Source of the DNA: Chryseobacterium angstadtii | GTDB lineage: Bacteria; Bacteroidota; Bacteroidia; Flavobacteriales; Weeksellaceae | DNA length: 64,000 nucleotides | Direction: 5' to 3' | Assembly: GCF_001045465.1 (NCBI RefSeq) | Contig: NZ_LFND01000001.1 | Location: 1,054,001-1,118,000 of the forward strand | In this document: piece by piece, positions 45,626 through 55,363 of the stretch | How positions within the stretch are numbered: position 1 is the stretch's first letter | How the letters are laid out: each line of letters begins with the position of its first letter | Position numbers and translations under genes: made by a program | The notes under the pieces: generated by a model | What the model was told of the DNA's origin: nothing | The model's database searches: none | What the model saw: the letters and a program-made list of their open reading frames with translations, nothing else

Positions 45626-48370
45626 ATGCGCAATTTCGAGAAAAAAACAATCATAGCTTCAGCAGCACTTATTTCAGCATTCTACTTCGGACAGTCAGAT
45701 TCTACATCATCCAAAAAGATAGACGATGTGGTGATTCTGGGCTCAAGAGGGGCTGGAAGATCACTTACGGAAACTCCGGTTCCTGTGGATATCATCAATA
45801 TATCAAAGATTTTAAGACAAAGTCCGGTTAATAATATAAGCCAGGCACTTAATTATGTGGTGCCTTCATTTTCTTCTACATCTCATACCGTTAATGACGG
45901 AACTGATTTTGTGGATCCTGCTCTTCTCAGAGGGCTTGGTCCGGATCAGGTTCTGGTGTTGCTCAACGGTAAAAGAAGATACCAGTCTTCACTCATCAAT
46001 GTTACCTTAACGCCCGGAAGAGGCTCGGTAGGAACGGACCTTAATGCAATTCCTGCATTTGCATTGGAAAAAATAGAAGTATTAAGAGACGGTGCTTCTG
46101 CCCAGTATGGTTCAGATGCGATAGCCGGAGTCGTCAACTTAGGTCTTAAAAAGAGATTAGGTCTTTCGGGACAGGTATTTTTAGGAGGATATGCATCACC
46201 GGCCACGAATAATTTTTCTGGAGGAATAGATGGACAGACTATTTCTGCAGACCTTAATTATGGTGCTAAAATTGGAGATAAAGGTTTCGTAAATGTCACC
46301 GGATCCGTGCAGTACAGAGATCCGTATTCCAGAGCAGGAGTACGCCAGGGAAATATCTTTAATGCCTATAATGCCATTAATTACCGGGCATTACAAAGTG
46401 GAGTTAATATCGACGGGCTTTATAAGAACATCACCAATACCTCCAATACTCAGCAGATTATCAACACCGTAAAGCAGTACGCTTCTCAGGTTGATTATTT
46501 TTCACCGACTTTTCAGTCTCAGATATCCAATGCGGGAAGCATCTCTGAGTTGCAAGGATTATTAGGACAAGATTTTACAAATCAGGAGCTTAATTATAGA
46601 GGTCTGGAGAGGAAAGATTTCAGCCTCAGAGCGGGACAGTCTAAACTCCAGTCTGCCCAGCTTTTCTTTAATTCTGAAATTCCGGTGAATGAAGACTGGA
46701 AAGTGTATTCTTTCGGGGGATACAGTTATCGTCTCGGAAATGCAGGAGGTTTTTTCCGTTTACCGAATACAGAAAGAAATATCAATGCTGTCACACCGAA
46801 CGGATATTTACCGCAGATTGAAGCGAGTGTGAATGATTATTCCTTAGCCGGAGGAATCAAAGGGAAATGGAACGGCTGGAATGTAGATCTCAGCAATACT
46901 TTTGGAAAGAACACCTTTAATTTCGGAGTGGTGAACACGTTCAACGCGTCGTTGGGAGATCTTTCACCACGAACCTTTGAAGCAGGAGGCTCAGAATTCC
47001 TACAAAATACCCTGAATCTGGATTTTTCCAAAAAATATGATGTGCTGCACGGCTTGAACCTGGCTTTTGGAGGGGAATACAGATACGAAAACTATAAAGT
47101 AAATGCAGGTAACGAAAACTCTTATGTATCCTACGATATTTATGGACGTGTCGTAACTGCTGCTACTCCTGAAAACGAAAAGGTTACCGATTTTTTTGGA
47201 AATGTAAGACCGGCAGGTTCTCAGGTATTTCCGGGCTTCAGTCCTGATAATGCCGTTTCCGGAAGCAGAAACAGCATTGCCGCCTACGCGGATGTTGAAA
47301 TAGAGCCTACAGACTGGTGGTTATTGGAAGGAGCCGTTCGCTTCGAAAATTATTCAGATTTCGGGTCTACTTTTAACTATAAACTGGCAACCAATGTAAA
47401 GCTGGCCAATAATTTTAACTGGAGAGGGGCGGTTTCTACAGGATTCAGAGCTCCTTCACTTGCTCAGATTTACTACAGCTCAACATCTACATTAATTCAG
47501 CAGGGAAAAACCACACAGGTGGGAACCTTTAGAAATAATTCCGAGGCAGCTCAGGCATTAGGAATTCCAAAACTGAAACAGGAAACCTCCCAATCCTACA
47601 GTACAGGAATTACATGGAAGATTCCTTCTTTAAGCTTGGTATTTACGGCTGATGCTTATCTGATAAAAATTAAAGACAGAGTGGTGCTTACAGATTTGTT
47701 CTTTCGTCCGGAAGGAAGTTTTGAACCGGGATCAGATCAGGCAGTTCTTCAGGGAGCATTTGATTTAGCGAGAGCCAGTGCTGCCAATTTCTTTGCGAAT
47801 GCGGTAGATTCCGAGACAAAAGGGTTAGATATTACCGTTTCCCAGACTTCGAGAATCTCTGAGGGAATCTCGTTGGAAAATAACCTGGGACTTAATCTTA
47901 ATCAGACCAGAAGAGTCGGTGAAATTCACGCTTCACCTAAGTTGGTAAGTCAGATCAATAATTATTTTTCTGAACCCAACAGAGTATATTTTGAAGAAGC
48001 TGTGCCCCGTATAAAGGCGACTCTTGCCAATACCCTGAAGTTCTCATCTCTTACAATTGCTCTCAGAAATTCATACTTTGGAAAAGTGACGGATGCTGAT
48101 GTACTGGATGCCAATTTTGATGGCGTTACCGAAAGCAGAGAACATTTCGTTTTAAATGACCGTTTTGTTACCGATCTTTCCGTAGGCTACGATTTCAACA
48201 AAAATATTTCAGCTACGATAGGGACGAACAATCTGTTCAATGTGCTTCCTTCCAAAAGCCCGAACATCAGTTCATTGACAGCAGATAATCAGTTTGTGTA
48301 TTCCAGACAGGTTTCTCAATATGGTATAGGAGGACGTTTCGTTTTCGCGAGGGTAGAATTTAAATTTTAA
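45626..48370 (+). CDS. TonB-dependent receptor under a SAM-type leader
   Basis: Outer-membrane active-transport receptor. The start at 45626 gives a signal peptide (TIIASAALISAFYFGQ) and 914 residues; a frame from 45566 adds 20 residues with no signal. The plug (about 30-165) has RGLGPDQVLVLLNGKRRYQS, GRGSVGTDLNAIPA and EVLRDGASAQYGSDAIAGV. The C-terminal barrel ends in Phe (ARVEFKF). Upstream SAM riboswitch and Cys uORF suggest a role in sulfur or methionine nutrition; the ligand is unknown. Confidence 0.9.
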   Translation: MRNFEKKTIIASAALISAFYFGQSDSTSSKKIDDVVILGSRGAGRSLTETPVPVDIINISKILRQSPVNNISQALNYVVPSFSSTSHTVNDGTDFVDPALLRGLGPDQVLVLLNGKRRYQSSLINVTLTPGRGSVGTDLNAIPAFALEKIEVLRDGASAQYGSDAIAGVVNLGLKKRLGLSGQVFLGGYASPATNNFSGGIDGQTISADLNYGAKIGDKGFVNVTGSVQYRDPYSRAGVRQGNIFNAYNAINYRALQSGVNIDGLYKNITNTSNTQQIINTVKQYASQVDYFSPTFQSQISNAGSISELQGLLGQDFTNQELNYRGLERKDFSLRAGQSKLQSAQLFFNSEIPVNEDWKVYSFGGYSYRLGNAGGFFRLPNTERNINAVTPNGYLPQIEASVNDYSLAGGIKGKWNGWNVDLSNTFGKNTFNFGVVNTFNASLGDLSPRTFEAGGSEFLQNTLNLDFSKKYDVLHGLNLAFGGEYRYENYKVNAGNENSYVSYDIYGRVVTAATPENEKVTDFFGNVRPAGSQVFPGFSPDNAVSGSRNSIAAYADVEIEPTDWWLLEGAVRFENYSDFGSTFNYKLATNVKLANNFNWRGAVSTGFRAPSLAQIYYSSTSTLIQQGKTTQVGTFRNNSEAAQALGIPKLKQETSQSYSTGITWKIPSLSLVFTADAYLIKIKDRVVLTDLFFRPEGSFEPGSDQAVLQGAFDLARASAANFFANAVDSETKGLDITVSQTSRISEGISLENNLGLNLNQTRRVGEIHASPKLVSQINNYFSEPNRVYFEEAVPRIKATLANTLKFSSLTIALRNSYFGKVTDADVLDANFDGVTESREHFVLNDRFVTDLSVGYDFNKNISATIGTNNLFNVLPSKSPNISSLTADNQFVYSRQVSQYGIGGRFVFARVEFKF

Positions 48371-48390
48371 AAACGGATAAGAATAAAACA

Positions 48391-48420
48391 AAAAAACAGA
48401 GAATCATTCTCTGTTTTTTT
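48391..48420 (+). terminator. Rho-independent terminator of the SAM-leader receptor
   Basis: CAGAGAAT and ATTCTCTG around a C give a perfect stem flanked by A6 and T7. It could work on both strands. Confidence 0.9.
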
Positions 48421-48743
48421 GTTTGGGTGGATAACATAAAGGATCAATTGCAAAAAGTAGGAACGGGTAGAGATCATATGATTTTAAAATTTCACGCAGA
48501 TTAATCAGATGATGCAGATTTTTATTTTTGCTCATCTGCTATCTGCGAGAGAAAAAATTCAAGCCATTAAGATTCTGTTAAGCTTTTAAGAATATTAAGT
48601 TTTAGCTGCGCTTTAAGACCTACAACTAAAAAAATCAATATATATTTTAGAGAACGAAATCTTATAGGTTTTCAAAACCTATAAGATTTGATTGCATTTA
48701 TTTTACTAACAAAGTTTTGAAACTGAGCCAGTAAAGCCTGCTA
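48421..48743. repeat. Gap with word-like repeats and a palindrome
   Basis: No gene. At about 48488-48547 the words CGCAGATTAATCAGATG and GCAGAT recur against CATCTGCTATCTGCG on the opposite strand. At 48555-48607 there is CCATTAAG, GTTAAGCTTTTAAG and ATTAAG. A 33-bp palindrome lies at 48657-48689. Confidence 0.6.
48657..48689. repeat. Near-perfect 33-bp palindrome
   Basis: AAATCTTATAGGTTTT (48657-48672), a single C, and AAAACCTATAAGATTT (48674-48689): 16-bp perfect arms with a 1-nt centre. No T run follows, so it is not a clear terminator. Confidence 0.8.
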
Positions 48744-50861
48744 TTACACTCTTTCTTTTTCTTCAAAATTGATATTTTTCTTACTAATTTTCTTTTTGCC
48801 GCTTCCAAAAGTATAATTAACACTTAAACGGAAACTTCTGCCATCCCAGTAGTTGTTCATGTATTGGGTGTTATCAGAGAAATACAGCTCTCCACGGTAT
48901 CTTTGGGAAAAAATATTGGTAACCGTTGCATTGATCTGAAGTTTCTTTTCCATGAGTGAAACCTTTAATCCTGAAGTCAGTTCCGGGAAAGCATAGAAAT
49001 AGGAATTTACATTTTTGTAAGGCAGACTGTGGCTGTAATTCAGGAAAAATACAAGCGTCTTATTTTTGTTTAAAGCCAACGTATTGTTGATGGAATAGGT
49101 GAATGAGCTTCCTTTCTGAGGTGTTGCATCAATATTAAATACGGATGAATTCTGAAGCGATGCATTCATCGAGATACTGGTTTCCCAAAATTTAAAAAAA
49201 GTATCCGTATAAGAGGCGTTCAGTCCCCAGAAATTATTGTTGTAATAGTTCAGGTAGGTTGAGATCTGGGAAAGATCATCAAGAGAAGAAATCTGGCCAA
49301 ATGCATTCTTCATTCTCAGATAATATACACTGGCCGAAAATTTATTGTTAAACGTATAACCCAATTCCCAATTGTTGATATAAGCCGGAGTAAGCAGCGG
49401 ATTTCCTGAATAATAGGAATAAGGGTTTGAATACCAGCGGAAAGGATTCAGATTGCCCATACTCGGTCTGTTAATTCTTCTGGAATAAGAAAAACTGAAT
49501 ACATTTTTATCTTCTTTGTAAGAAACATAGGCAGAAGGAAACCACTGTCCGTACTGGTATTTATTCCCGGAATTGGTGGCCGGGGTAAAGCTTTCTGCAT
49601 TCGTATTTTCGTACCGGATACCTGCTTTTGTTTCCCAATGCTTTCCAAAATTTTTTGCAAAACTAAAGTAAGCAGCATAATTTTCCTCTCTGTACTCGAA
49701 AATATTGGCTCTGGAATAATCCGGAGTATATTGTCCACCGCTCAGATTATAATACTGAAGATCCGAATTGTTTTTAAACTGATTAAACTTCACTCCGGTT
49801 TCAATGGTTCCGAAAGAAAAAGGCAGCTCCAGGTCTCCCTGCACCGAAAAGATTTGAGGGGAAACCAGTGAAATGGTTTTCACGTCCTGTACAGAGTTGT
49901 CCGAGAGTTTGCGGGTAGAAAAATTAACCTCAGTATCAGAATTGTTTTTATAAAAATTTCCTGCTATACTCAGCTTTTTTCCCAGTGAGTCGAGTTTGAG
50001 ATCATAATAGGCGCTTAAAGTGTGCGTCGGAAGCTTTTCACGGTGAAAAGTATGGGTCAGCAGGTTTTCTTCCTGAAGAGCTGAGGTTATATTTTTAGTG
50101 GTATTCACGATATCCATCCCGGATTTTTGATGAGCATAGATGTATTCCATTCCTATCTCAGCGTTCTTGCTGATTTTATAAGACAGATTAAGAGTTGGAG
50201 TCAGTTCCTTCCACATATCCCTGCGGATGGAATTGCTGTAGTTTTGAGTGGCCCCGATAATCGAATAATTTTCATCCGTACGCTTGGCTGAATCATAATA
50301 CGTCAGTTTCAGGCTGCTGCTGAATTTTTCGGTCTGATAATTAAGCGAGCCATTGGAACTGAAGCCGGAGTAAGTTCGCTGGATGAGGTTGGAATTGATG
50401 TTTCCGCTGAAGCCTAAATTCGGATTCTTTTTCAGAATAATATTAATGAGGCCGCTGTTTCCCTGAGCTTCATATTTGGAAGGAGGTGTGGTGATCACCT
50501 CAATTTTTGAAATGTTTTCCGAACGGATGGACTTCAGATAATTTAAAAGTGCATTTCCTGAAAGATTCAGCATTCTCCCATTGATCATAACATTTACAGT
50601 ACTTTTTCCGGCAATGGAAATAGAGCCCATATTATCATCTACTTTAAGCATCGGGACATTAGAAAGGGTTTCTGAGGCGTCCATACCCTGTGAAGCGATG
50701 GATGCCTCAACATTGAAGATCAGGCGGTCTGCTTTTCTTTCAATCAATTTTTTTTTCACCAGAAGATTGATCTGTTCCACATGCTGAATGCTGTCCTTGT
50801 TAACCTGTGCAGATAGTGAAACGGAAAAAAGACTGATGATGAATATATATTTTAGTTTCAT
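48744..50861 (-). CDS. Outer-membrane beta-barrel family protein
   Basis: The 705 residues have a signal peptide (IFIISLFSVSLSAQ), a plug-like region with SIAGKSTVNVMINGRMLNLS, ISKIEVITTPPSKYEAQGNS and GLINIILKKNP, and a long barrel. This fits the OMP_b-brl_3 family, as does the gene at 42643. It is divergent from the LytS/LytTR pair, with paired 12-mers between them. Confidence 0.87.
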   Translation of the reverse strand: MKLKYIFIISLFSVSLSAQVNKDSIQHVEQINLLVKKKLIERKADRLIFNVEASIASQGMDASETLSNVPMLKVDDNMGSISIAGKSTVNVMINGRMLNLSGNALLNYLKSIRSENISKIEVITTPPSKYEAQGNSGLINIILKKNPNLGFSGNINSNLIQRTYSGFSSNGSLNYQTEKFSSSLKLTYYDSAKRTDENYSIIGATQNYSNSIRRDMWKELTPTLNLSYKISKNAEIGMEYIYAHQKSGMDIVNTTKNITSALQEENLLTHTFHREKLPTHTLSAYYDLKLDSLGKKLSIAGNFYKNNSDTEVNFSTRKLSDNSVQDVKTISLVSPQIFSVQGDLELPFSFGTIETGVKFNQFKNNSDLQYYNLSGGQYTPDYSRANIFEYREENYAAYFSFAKNFGKHWETKAGIRYENTNAESFTPATNSGNKYQYGQWFPSAYVSYKEDKNVFSFSYSRRINRPSMGNLNPFRWYSNPYSYYSGNPLLTPAYINNWELGYTFNNKFSASVYYLRMKNAFGQISSLDDLSQISTYLNYYNNNFWGLNASYTDTFFKFWETSISMNASLQNSSVFNIDATPQKGSSFTYSINNTLALNKNKTLVFFLNYSHSLPYKNVNSYFYAFPELTSGLKVSLMEKKLQINATVTNIFSQRYRGELYFSDNTQYMNNYWDGRSFRLSVNYTFGSGKKKISKKNINFEEKERV

Positions 50862-50950
50862 GGTTTAAAATCTTGGGTCAAAGGTATGATCCGGAGCTTT
50901 CTGCTGAAACAGCATTTAGATTTGAGCGGGATTTCTTCCGTTCAAAATAT

Positions 50951-50983
50951 TTTCATCGGAAAAAAACCGGGTTTCGTCGGAAA
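50951..50983. promoter_or_regulatory. Direct repeats spaced 21 bp before the LytS/LytTR genes
   Basis: TTTCATCGGAAA (50951-50962) and TTTCGTCGGAAA (50972-50983) differ by one base and start 21 bp apart, two helical turns. LytTR regulators typically bind such paired direct repeats. Confidence 0.5.
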
Positions 50984-51022
50984 TGTTTAGGAATGTCGGT
51001 GGGTCTATCCTTACATTTGGGC

Positions 51023-52039
51023 ATGAAGCAAAAACAGATTTTTTTACTCCATTTTTCATATTGGCTGATTTTTATCGTCAACGCTTTCATTTCAAAGATG
51101 GTGTACGGTAAGGATAGTTTCGGGGTTTTGAATGTCACCATATTGATAGCTAATTTTCTGGGTTTTTATGTTAATTATTTTCTTTTGGCACCCAGGTTTT
51201 TCAATCCGAAGAAATTCTATTTGATGATCATTGGCTTTTTTATTGGTGTTTTCTTTTTTGTACTGTTCAGATATTCTATAGAAGAAATGTTGTTGCCGAG
51301 TCTGATGGGTTTTAGAAACTATGCTGAAGGAACCACTTTGGGTTTCTATTTTTATGATAACATTTATTACTCAAGCTTAACGATTTTCGTAAGTACGAAT
51401 CTCTGGTTTTTCCAATATTATTTCACTGCCGAAGCAGAGCGAATCAAACTTATTGAAGAGAATAAACATGCCCAGCTTCAGGCCCTTAAAACCCAGATCA
51501 ATCCTCATTTTATTTTTAATTCTTTAAATAATATCTATTCTCTGGTGTATCAGAATTCGGATAAGGCGCTTCCGGCCATTGAAAAACTGAGTGAATTGCT
51601 GAGGTACAGCACCAAAGATCTGGAAAAAGATGTGATCAGTCTGGACAAGGAGATAGGATACATTGAAAGCTTGATTGGCCTGGAAAAACTCAGAATTAAA
51701 AATCCGGAGATGCTGGTGATTGAAAAAAATATCAGTTATCCCAAGATCAATATTTCACCTATGTTGTTGGTGCCGTTTGTAGAAAATGCTTTTAAACATG
51801 GAGATTTTCGTGAAAAAGGATTTGTCTTAAAAGTTTCGGATGACAATAAAGTTCTTCATTTCTACCTTCACAATTATAAGAATCAGAAGACAAAAGATAA
51901 AGCGTCCGGAATTGGGATCGACAATGTGAAAAAGAGGCTGGAAATTCTGTACCCCAAGAAACATGAATTGTATATAAAAGACCTCGAATCTGAATTTATC
52001 GTAGATTTAAGAATTATTTTCCCTTATGAGAACGATTAA
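51023..52039 (+). CDS. LytS-type sensor histidine kinase
   Basis: The 338 residues have four predicted membrane helices (about 5-25, 35-60, 67-90 and 115-140), then a coiled region (EEN KHAQLQALKTQ) and the phosphoacceptor segment INPHFIFNSLNNIYSL. The ATP-binding N-box is NISPMLLVPFVENAFKHG. A frame from 50873 adds 50 residues without a membrane pattern and would cover the operator, so I prefer 51023. It overlaps the response regulator gene by 14 bp. Confidence 0.9.
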   Translation: MKQKQIFLLHFSYWLIFIVNAFISKMVYGKDSFGVLNVTILIANFLGFYVNYFLLAPRFFNPKKFYLMIIGFFIGVFFFVLFRYSIEEMLLPSLMGFRNYAEGTTLGFYFYDNIYYSSLTIFVSTNLWFFQYYFTAEAERIKLIEENKHAQLQALKTQINPHFIFNSLNNIYSLVYQNSDKALPAIEKLSELLRYSTKDLEKDVISLDKEIGYIESLIGLEKLRIKNPEMLVIEKNISYPKINISPMLLVPFVENAFKHGDFREKGFVLKVSDDNKVLHFYLHNYKNQKTKDKASGIGIDNVKKRLEILYPKKHELYIKDLESEFIVDLRIIFPYEND

Positions 52040-52709
52040 ATGCATTATTGTAGATGACGAGCCGCTGGCCATATCGCTACTGGAAAACTATGTGAGGAAA
52101 ATCCCTTTTCTGGAACTTGTTTTTTCTTCAGAAAATCCTATCTCCGCACTGGAATACATACAGCATCATGAGGCAGATCTGATCTTTCTGGATATTCAGA
52201 TGCCTGAACTTACGGGAATCAATTTTATGAAGATTGTAGGGGATAAGAAAAAGTATATACTCACCACAGCGTACTCGGAATATGCACTGGAAGGCTATGA
52301 ACATAATATTGTTGACTATCTTTTAAAACCTGTTTCCTTTGAAAGGTTTTACAAAAGTGCAGTAAAAGTACAGGAACGTTTTCCTTCCTCTGAAAACAGT
52401 GAAGATTCTTATTTCTTCGTGAAATCCTCAGGGCAGCAGCACCGGATTAATTTTAACGATATTCTGTATGTGGAAAGTATTAAAGACTATGTGAATATCC
52501 GCACGGAAACCGAAGAATATATTGTCCTGGATACTTTAAAATCTTTGGAAACCCAGCTTTCGGCAAGGTTTATCAGGATTCATAAATCATTTATCATCAA
52601 TCTTGATAAAGCTAAAAATATAGGAGCCAGGAAAGTAGTTCTGTTCTCAGAAGATGAAGTCCCGATCGGGGATAGCTACCGCAGTGGTCTTCTGGATAAA
52701 ATAAAATAA
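52026..52709 (+). CDS. LytTR family response regulator
   Basis: The 227 residues have a receiver domain (about 1-118) with the phospho-Asp in LIFLDIQMPEL and the usual acidic VDDEP start and ILTTAYSEYALEGY end, then a LytTR DNA-binding domain (about 130-227, YVESIKDYVNIRTETEEY, RIHKSFIINLDKA). It is the partner of the kinase 14 bp upstream. The targets probably include the divergent receptor gene. Confidence 0.93.
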   Translation: MRTIKCIIVDDEPLAISLLENYVRKIPFLELVFSSENPISALEYIQHHEADLIFLDIQMPELTGINFMKIVGDKKKYILTTAYSEYALEGYEHNIVDYLLKPVSFERFYKSAVKVQERFPSSENSEDSYFFVKSSGQQHRINFNDILYVESIKDYVNIRTETEEYIVLDTLKSLETQLSARFIRIHKSFIINLDKAKNIGARKVVLFSEDEVPIGDSYRSGLLDKIK

Positions 52710-52739
52710 GAATCGGCGCCCAAAGGGCGCCGATTCTTT
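52708..52739. terminator. Bidirectional terminator between the response regulator and aconitase
   Basis: AAGAATCGGCGCCC and GGGCGCCGATTCTT are perfect complements around AAA; T-rich DNA flanks both sides, serving convergent genes. Confidence 0.92.
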
Positions 52740-52764
52740 ATGATTAATTCAATCTAACAATTAA

Positions 52765-55032
52765 TTAATTTTCTTGTTGCTTAATCAGGTTAAGAGCGGA
52801 ACCGGCTTTGAACCATTCGATCTGCTGATCGTTGTAAGTATGATTAGCCATGATAATATCCTTAGTTCCGTCCGCGTGAACGAATTCTAAAGTTAACTGC
52901 TTACCCGGAGCGAATTGATCAAGATCTAAGAAGTTAACGGTGTCATCTTCCTGGATTTTGTCATAATCAGCTTCATTGGCAAAAGTTAATCCCAGCATTC
53001 CTTGTTTTTTAAGGTTGGTTTCATGAATTCTTGCAAATGATTTTACCAGTACAGCTTTTACACCAAGATGTCTTGGTTCCATGGCAGCGTGCTCTCTTGA
53101 AGAACCTTCACCGTAGTTTTGGTCTCCTACAACAATCGTAGGAACGCCAGCGGCTTTATAAGCTCTCTGTACAGCCGGAACTTCACCATATTCTCCGGTA
53201 AGTTCGTTTTTAACCTTATTGGTTTCCATGTTGTAAGCATTTACAGCTCCTATCAACATATTGTTTGAAATATTATCAAGGTGACCTCTGTATTTCAACC
53301 ATGGACCCGCCATAGAAATATGGTCGGTAGTACATTTTCCGAAGGCTTTGATCAGTACTTTAGCTCCAACAATGTTTTTACCGTCCCAGGCAGGGAATTC
53401 TTCTAAGAGTTGAAGCCTGTCTGAAGTAGGGCTTACATTAACAACAACGCTGGAACCGTCCTCAGATGGAGCCTGGTATCCGTTGTCGTCTACTGCAAAT
53501 CCTTTGGCAGGTAATTCAAATCCTTTTGGTTCATCCAATTTTACCTGGTCACCGTTTTCAGCGGTTAAAGTATCTGTAATCGGGTTAAAATCAAGTCTTC
53601 CTGAGATCGCTACAGCAGCTACCATTTCCGGAGAAGCTACGAATGCGTGCGTATTCGGGTTACCGTCAGCTCTTTTTGCAAAGTTTCTGTTGAAAGAGTG
53701 AATGATGGAGTTTTTCTCTCCTTTTTCGGCACCTTCTCTGTCCCATTGTCCGATACAAGGTCCACAGGCATTGGTAAAGATTCTTGCATTTTCAAATTTT
53801 CTGAAAGAATTTAAGAATCCGTCCCTTTCTGCTGTGAATTTTACCTGCTCGGAGCCAGGGTTGATTCCTAATATTGCTTTTGGTTTTACTCCTTTTGCTA
53901 CTGCATCTTCAACGATAGAGGCAGCTCTTGACAAATCTTCGTATGAAGAGTTGGTACATGAACCGATAAGAGCCCATTCTACTTCCAGCGGCCATCCGTT
54001 AGCTTCAGCTTTAGCTTTGAATTCTGCTACTGGTGTTGCCAGATCCGGAGTGAAAGGTCCGTTTAGGTGTGGCGTAAGTTCTGAAAGATTGATTTCAATC
54101 AGTTGATCAAAATACTGCTCTGGATTAGCATATACCTCTGCGTCTCCTGTTAAATGTTCTGCAATTTTGTCGGCAGCATCTACTACATCCTGTCTTCCTG
54201 TTGCCGCTAAGTATCTTCTCATGGAATCATCATATCCGAAAGTAGAAGTTGTAGCTCCGATTTCAGCGCCCATGTTACAGATGGTTCCTTTACCGGTTGC
54301 CGAAAGAGACTCAGCTCCTTCACCAAAATATTCTACGATGCATCCTGTTCCGCCTTTTACGGTAAGAATTCCGGCTACTTTCAGGATTACGTCTTTGGCA
54401 GAAGTCCATCCGTTCATTCTTCCGGTTAGTTTTACTCCGATAAGCTTAGGCATTTTAAGTTCCCAGGCCATTCCGGCCATAACGTCTACTGCATCGGCAC
54501 CTCCTACCCCAATGGCTACCATTCCTAAACCTCCGGCATTTACTGTGTGAGAGTCGGTACCTATCATCATTCCACCTGGAAATGCATAATTTTCCAATAC
54601 TACCTGGTGGATAATTCCTGCTCCCGGCTTCCAGAATCCTATCCCGTATTTATCACATACGGAACTCAGGAAATTGAATACCTCAGAGTTTTTATTGATA
54701 CCTTCCTGTAAATCTGATTCAGCACCTATTCTCGCCTGGATCAGGTGATCTGCATGAGCTGTTGAAGGAACAGCCACTTTGGCTTTTCCGGCCTGCATAA
54801 ACTGTAAAAGCGCCATCTGTGCGGTTGCATCTTGCATAGCCACTCTGTCCGGTGCGAAATCTACATAAGAGTTTCCTCTTTCGTGTGCCTGTGTAGCATT
54901 CCCTTCCCAAAGATGGGTGTAGAGAATTTTTTCTGAAAGTGTAAGCGGTTTTCCCACAATTTGTCTTGCCGCAGCAATTCTTTCAGGGTAACGCTCGTAC
55001 ACTTTTTTGATCATATCAATATCAAAAGTCAT
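52765..55032 (-). CDS. Aconitate hydratase, mitochondrial/AcnA-like class
   Basis: TCA-cycle isomerisation of citrate and isocitrate through a 4Fe-4S cluster. The 755 residues match the mitochondrial-type aconitase. Features are [33 protein letters not shown], the Cys ligand regions [12 protein letters not shown] and [14 protein letters not shown], and the C-terminal swivel domain with [15 protein letters not shown]. It lies in the same direction as a second, AcnB-class aconitase. Confidence 0.96.
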   Translation of the reverse strand: MTFDIDMIKKVYERYPERIAAARQIVGKPLTLSEKILYTHLWEGNATQAHERGNSYVDFAPDRVAMQDATAQMALLQFMQAGKAKVAVPSTAHADHLIQARIGAESDLQEGINKNSEVFNFLSSVCDKYGIGFWKPGAGIIHQVVLENYAFPGGMMIGTDSHTVNAGGLGMVAIGVGGADAVDVMAGMAWELKMPKLIGVKLTGRMNGWTSAKDVILKVAGILTVKGGTGCIVEYFGEGAESLSATGKGTICNMGAEIGATTSTFGYDDSMRRYLAATGRQDVVDAADKIAEHLTGDAEVYANPEQYFDQLIEINLSELTPHLNGPFTPDLATPVAEFKAKAEANGWPLEVEWALIGSCTNSSYEDLSRAASIVEDAVAKGVKPKAILGINPGSEQVKFTAERDGFLNSFRKFENARIFTNACGPCIGQWDREGAEKGEKNSIIHSFNRNFAKRADGNPNTHAFVASPEMVAAVAISGRLDFNPITDTLTAENGDQVKLDEPKGFELPAKGFAVDDNGYQAPSEDGSSVVVNVSPTSDRLQLLEEFPAWDGKNIVGAKVLIKAFGKCTTDHISMAGPWLKYRGHLDNISNNMLIGAVNAYNMETNKVKNELTGEYGEVPAVQRAYKAAGVPTIVVGDQNYGEGSSREHAAMEPRHLGVKAVLVKSFARIHETNLKKQGMLGLTFANEADYDKIQEDDTVNFLDLDQFAPGKQLTLEFVHADGTKDIIMANHTYNDQQIEWFKAGSALNLIKQQEN

Positions 55033-55363
55033 ATCTTAATTTAATTTTTCTTTTTTTCAAATCAGTTTTTCCGTCATCAATTGGATAGTTAAAAAACGGA
55101 AAATATTCTTTTGTTACTACAATTCATCAAATTCTATTCCTTCGATCTATAAAAAGGATAATTCTTATAAATGATCAGAATGTTTTGTTTCTATCAAGTT
55201 AAGGAAAAAATGGAATTTTTTTCTTCTATTTCATTTAAAATAATTCTTAACGGGCCTTAAATGGAAAGGTTCTAAACAAAAAAAGAAAGATTTCAGATCC
55301 CGCAGGACTAAAATCTTTCAATCATATTATTTTTAAAAGTCCTGAGACTTTCGTTACATTGTA
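55033..55363. other. Gap between the two aconitase genes
   Basis: No gene. It contains a minus-strand terminator (55276-55319) for the upstream aconitase and AT-rich DNA that presumably carries the promoter of the AcnA-class gene. No further structure is seen. Confidence 0.6.
55276..55319 (-). terminator. Rho-independent terminator of the AcnB-class gene
   Basis: GAAAGATTT and AAATCTTTC form a perfect 9-bp stem around a 17-nt loop; on the minus strand TTTTTTTG follows. Confidence 0.8.

Noticed and set aside
50873..51022. Longer frame for the LytS kinase from 50873
   Set aside because: It adds 50 residues without membrane or signal character and covers the paired 12-mers and promoter region.
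53702..54550. 134- and 127-residue plus-strand frames opposite the AcnA-class aconitase
   Set aside because: Antisense shadows of a strongly conserved gene, with no domain or RNA signal.
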